NCBI RefSeq assembly: GCF_003286085.1
Contig: NW_020825353.1
Location: forward strand, 248,001-312,000
Direction: 5' to 3'
Source: Drosophila persimilis
Taxonomy: Eukaryota > Arthropoda > Insecta > Diptera > Drosophilidae
Length of the DNA stretch: 64,000 nucleotides
Shown one piece after another: positions 60,998 through 64,000 of the stretch (position 1 is its first letter; every line of letters starts with the position of its first letter). The position numbers and the translations under genes are program-made. The notes below the pieces were generated by a model. That model was given only the letters and a program-made list of their open reading frames with translations. It ran no database searches and was not told where the DNA came from.

Positions 60998-63900
60998 AAG
61001 TATCTTTGTGCCCTAATGCCGGCTGGTATCACGTTTTGGTCGTTGATTCCTCGGGCAACACGTTTCATTATTTACACGCCGCTAGTTGATAAAAAGCTCT
61101 CCTCCCTCCCTCTCTCTTTGGCCTTCTTCCCTCTTTTGAGTCATCCAATAGCTGTGTCCCGCTCTGAGCTTGACTCATTCGCAGGCCTCTGGGAGGGTGG
61201 GTGGCCGCCCGGCCACCCTTTTTGCGACAACAGCTGGGTGACTCATCAGCTGAGCCTGCCTCCCGCCCGCCCATGTCTCATCGTGTGTCCTTACCTCCCC
61301 CCCCCTTCAAACATTGCCTCTCCACCGCCCCCCCCGCACCCTCTTGATTATGATGTTTGCTTAATACTCGTACTTTTTGCTGTTGTTGCTTTTGCGAGTG
61401 GAAGGGGAGCCCAGCCAGCCAAGCAGTGCACTGGGCGGGGACAAAAACCATATGGAAATATGTATCTAACGGTTTTCGAGCCTAAAAAACATTCGAATAT
61501 CCAAGAAAGGTCTGAGTTTTGAAGATATTTATACGAAATGTGGCACAAATATGGGGATAAATGATGGGAACAGTGTTGAAATTTTTGCAATTTCCAATAT
61601 TTCTTGGCGGATCGTTAGTTTTCGAATCATCTCATAAAAAATATCAATCTATAGGGCACAATCGAGGCCTGTCTGCCAGTCTGCCTGTTCTCTCTATCTC
61701 TTTCTCTTTCATGCTTAATGCTGGTTGCATTTGCCAACCAATTTTTGTCAGTGTATGCAGCGTCCCTTGCCCGTATCGTATCGAGAGAGAAAGAGAGAGA
61801 GAGAGCTTTGGCCCTATTCAACGAAGCTTTTTCTTTCACAAGTTCAAAGGCATTCGAAGAATAGAGGGAGAGGGAAGGCCGGAGAACACAAAGAGAACTC
61901 TGAAAGAGGAGAACAAGAGACGCTGTGCGGGTGTGTGCGGGCTTGTGTGTGTGTGTGTGTTTCATCATCAAATGTTATGCAAAGAGGAAGGAAGGAAAAA
62001 AAGAGGACACGGGCAGCCTTCGCTTCGCTTTTATCCTCATTGTCGCATGTCGTACCCCGCCCCCCCCGCCGCAGCCTTTGGGCCAGGCTTTTGGGTTTTC
62101 GGGGCACCGCCTTTGTCTGTCTTCCCGTGCCCCTGCCCCAGCACTGGTGGCACACCCGCAAAACAAATTAGCTTCATTTCCTGCCCACATGACATTCGTG
62201 CCCTCCCCCCCCCAAGCCCCCCCATGCTCCTCTTCTGCCCAAAAAAAATTGCAATATTTTTGTGTGTTTGTTAAAACATAAATTTTATGCGAATTTTGGT
62301 GTCTGGGGGAGACTCCTCCTCCACATGGATCGGAGATCGGAGCGACGGAAATCGTTAAATATAATACTCTTGAAGCGATAAGCGCGTGCTGCAGCAACAT
62401 GTTGCGGGGACCGGCCTGTGGGAGGAGGGAGAGTCATTGAACCTCCTCCATCCTCCATGCACCACACAAATCGATTCTCTCCGATCCACTGCTGCTGCCA
62501 CTCTTTGACTCATTTCCCGGGCAGGGCTTCTGCGCTTGCAACTGAATCACATTCGCGTCGCGTGGCAGTGGCATCATGGTCATTGGGGGCTGAATGTGGG
62601 GGCCCGGGCGGCCTTTGTCTGTTGCTTTTGATGTTTATGACAGTTTCAAATAAAAAGCATCCATCAACATTGAAAAAAAACACGAGAGAGACGGAGAGAC
62701 AGAGAGACAGAGAGGCGGCCTCATCAACAGAGTGGCGTCTCTGCTTTGGCTCTTTGTTTTTTGTTTGTTTGTCCATTGATCGTGAGAAAAGTGCATTTGA
62801 TAGCCAGCCATAGGATCATCGCATCATCATCATCATCAGAGGCAGAGGCAGAGGCAGAAAGCGCTGCTCTTTCCAAATCTGGGCAACAATGTTGCCACTT
62901 CAGACGTGCCACACATAATATTATTAAAAACTTTGTTAAACGAACCAGGAAGGGGCCCGACGGCGACGGCGACGTCGACGGCGAAGGCATAAAAGTTGCA
63001 AGTTTCTTTGGGCTGCACCGAGAGCGGAGCCCAAGGAAGGCAAGAAGTCGCCCGAGAGAGCAATGCACTCGCGTCGCTGTGGAGGCAGGGAGCTGCCAAC
63101 TATTTTGCATCCATTTGAGTGCATGTATCCGTGTATCTATGTGTGTGTGTGTGCGCCTGGGTCGTGTCATGCACTTCAGTTAATACTATTATAAAGAACG
63201 AGGGTAGGCGCTGATTTGCCCTAGACACAGAGCAGAAAGAACGTTGACTCGTGCCTCGACGGCGGAGTTCATTTAATCAGCGCTGCTAAGAATAGCCAAA
63301 GACGGGGTTTACTATACAAACAGAAGGGGGGGGGGGGGGGGGGACTCTAAGGAATCGTTGGGGGTATTCTTGCACCGGAATCAGGGTTGCTTATGTGCCA
63401 TTGCACACCTTTATTGTTGGGCATTTGATTAACACTCCTTCTCTCTTCTCTCTCTTTGCTTTCCAGGTAAGTTTCACCATTTCACCATCAATCAAGCCAC
63501 GTGAGTCCCACTGTAAACAATTTGTGGGCGGAGAAAAGCCTGCAAATGGTACGGGTACAGGGGTACACGGGTACACGGGTACGAGCCCCACTCGACAATG
63601 CCGACAATGCATTTTGCTTATTTTGAGTTTATTTTTACGGTTCGTACCGCGCCGAGCGCATTTATTATAAACAAAATGTTGAGAAATGTTTACGCTAACA
63701 TTGACTGTGGATCCCAACACAGCCCACCCCCCACCCACGACCCCACCCCCAATCGAACTTCTCCTTGACGCATTTCCTTGGCATTTCTCCCTGTTCTGCT
63801 TTCTGCCTGCTGCTTTCTGTTTAGTAAACATTATGTCCAACTTTTCCGACTTTTCACCAAAAGCAAAACACAGGAACCCCCAGATAACCAATCGATTCGA

Positions 63901-64000
63901 TACGATTCGATTCGATTGGTACTTTTACTCTTTCTTTTTGGATTGCGTCTGTCTGGGTCCCCATCATATTGCTCCATAAACGATCCGCATATATGTATGC

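Larger units (their letters stand above)
53486..64000 (+). other. Long first coding intron of the Cip4-type gene
   Basis: No exon with F-BAR or other recognisable coding sequence on either strand. The stretch is packed with simple repeats: CT/GA, CA/GT, T-runs, and long C- and G-runs. A 54-bp tandem repeat lies at 59821-60000. Open frames of 100-240 codons near 61-63 kb are GC-rich low complexity (Pro/Cys/Ser/His) without domain signatures. Confidence 0.55.

Noticed and set aside
61561-62281. Frames of up to 237 codons near the right end
   Set aside because: Composition is low-complexity with overlapping frames in all phases, no domain pattern and no splice context; they come from GC- and repeat-rich intron.

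Overview
The window looks like nuclear DNA of a fruit fly (genus Drosophila). The basis is short GT-AG introns with Drosophila-style acceptors, proteins that read as Drosophila orthologues (Hsc70-1, the 26-29 kDa cathepsin-like proteinase, a BicD-related adaptor, an NXF-family protein, a ZAD zinc-finger protein), and fly core-promoter elements (DRE, Ohler motif 1 and motif 6, TATA plus Inr). Hsc70-1 and 26-29-p lie together on Muller element D (3L) in D. melanogaster, so this is probably the same chromosome arm of another species. The many long microsatellites and homopolymers suggest a species outside the melanogaster group, perhaps the obscura group; that is inference.

Layout. 1-10432: non-coding, read as intron of the gene that follows. 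10433-12499 (+): last five coding exons of a BicD-related dynein adaptor. 12500-14660: 3' flank, a zinc-finger-like ORF remnant, and a degenerate duplicate of sequence from 6 kb downstream. 14682-16338 (-): ZAD protein with eleven C2H2 fingers. 16338-17330: divergent promoter region with a DRE. 17330-23619 (+): six-exon gene for a 1001-residue protein with EB1-binding-type motifs at the C-terminus (Sentin/ssp2 is the candidate); its second intron holds an intronless NXF gene (18493-20346, +). 25257-25526 (-): small secreted peptide. 26549-29616 (+): Hsc70-1, two coding exons. 31163-37788 (-): seven-exon single-pass membrane protein with two six-cysteine EB-like modules, convergent with Hsc70-1. 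39398-40369 (-): atypical papain-family protease. 40931-41389 and 42025-42549 (+): tandem paralogues encoding secreted proteins with an acidic then a basic half. 47257-49176 (+): 26-29-p. 50.3-52.3 kb: diverged tandem repeats ending in a motif 6/motif 1 promoter. 52.3-64 kb (+): 5' end of a Cip4-type F-BAR gene (first eight codons at 53462-53485), then more than 10 kb of its first coding intron.

Nothing here works as an operon; genes have their own promoters. Local themes are two C1A proteases flanking a pair of TATA-driven secreted-protein genes, and local duplication: the nxf/host-gene junction copied to 14.1 kb, the tandem acidic/basic paralogues, and the 50-52 kb array, which carries a second copy of the promoter-proximal sequence. 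I found no tRNA, rRNA, CRISPR array or intact transposon. Exon boundaries were set by eye from GT-AG sites and reading-frame continuity.
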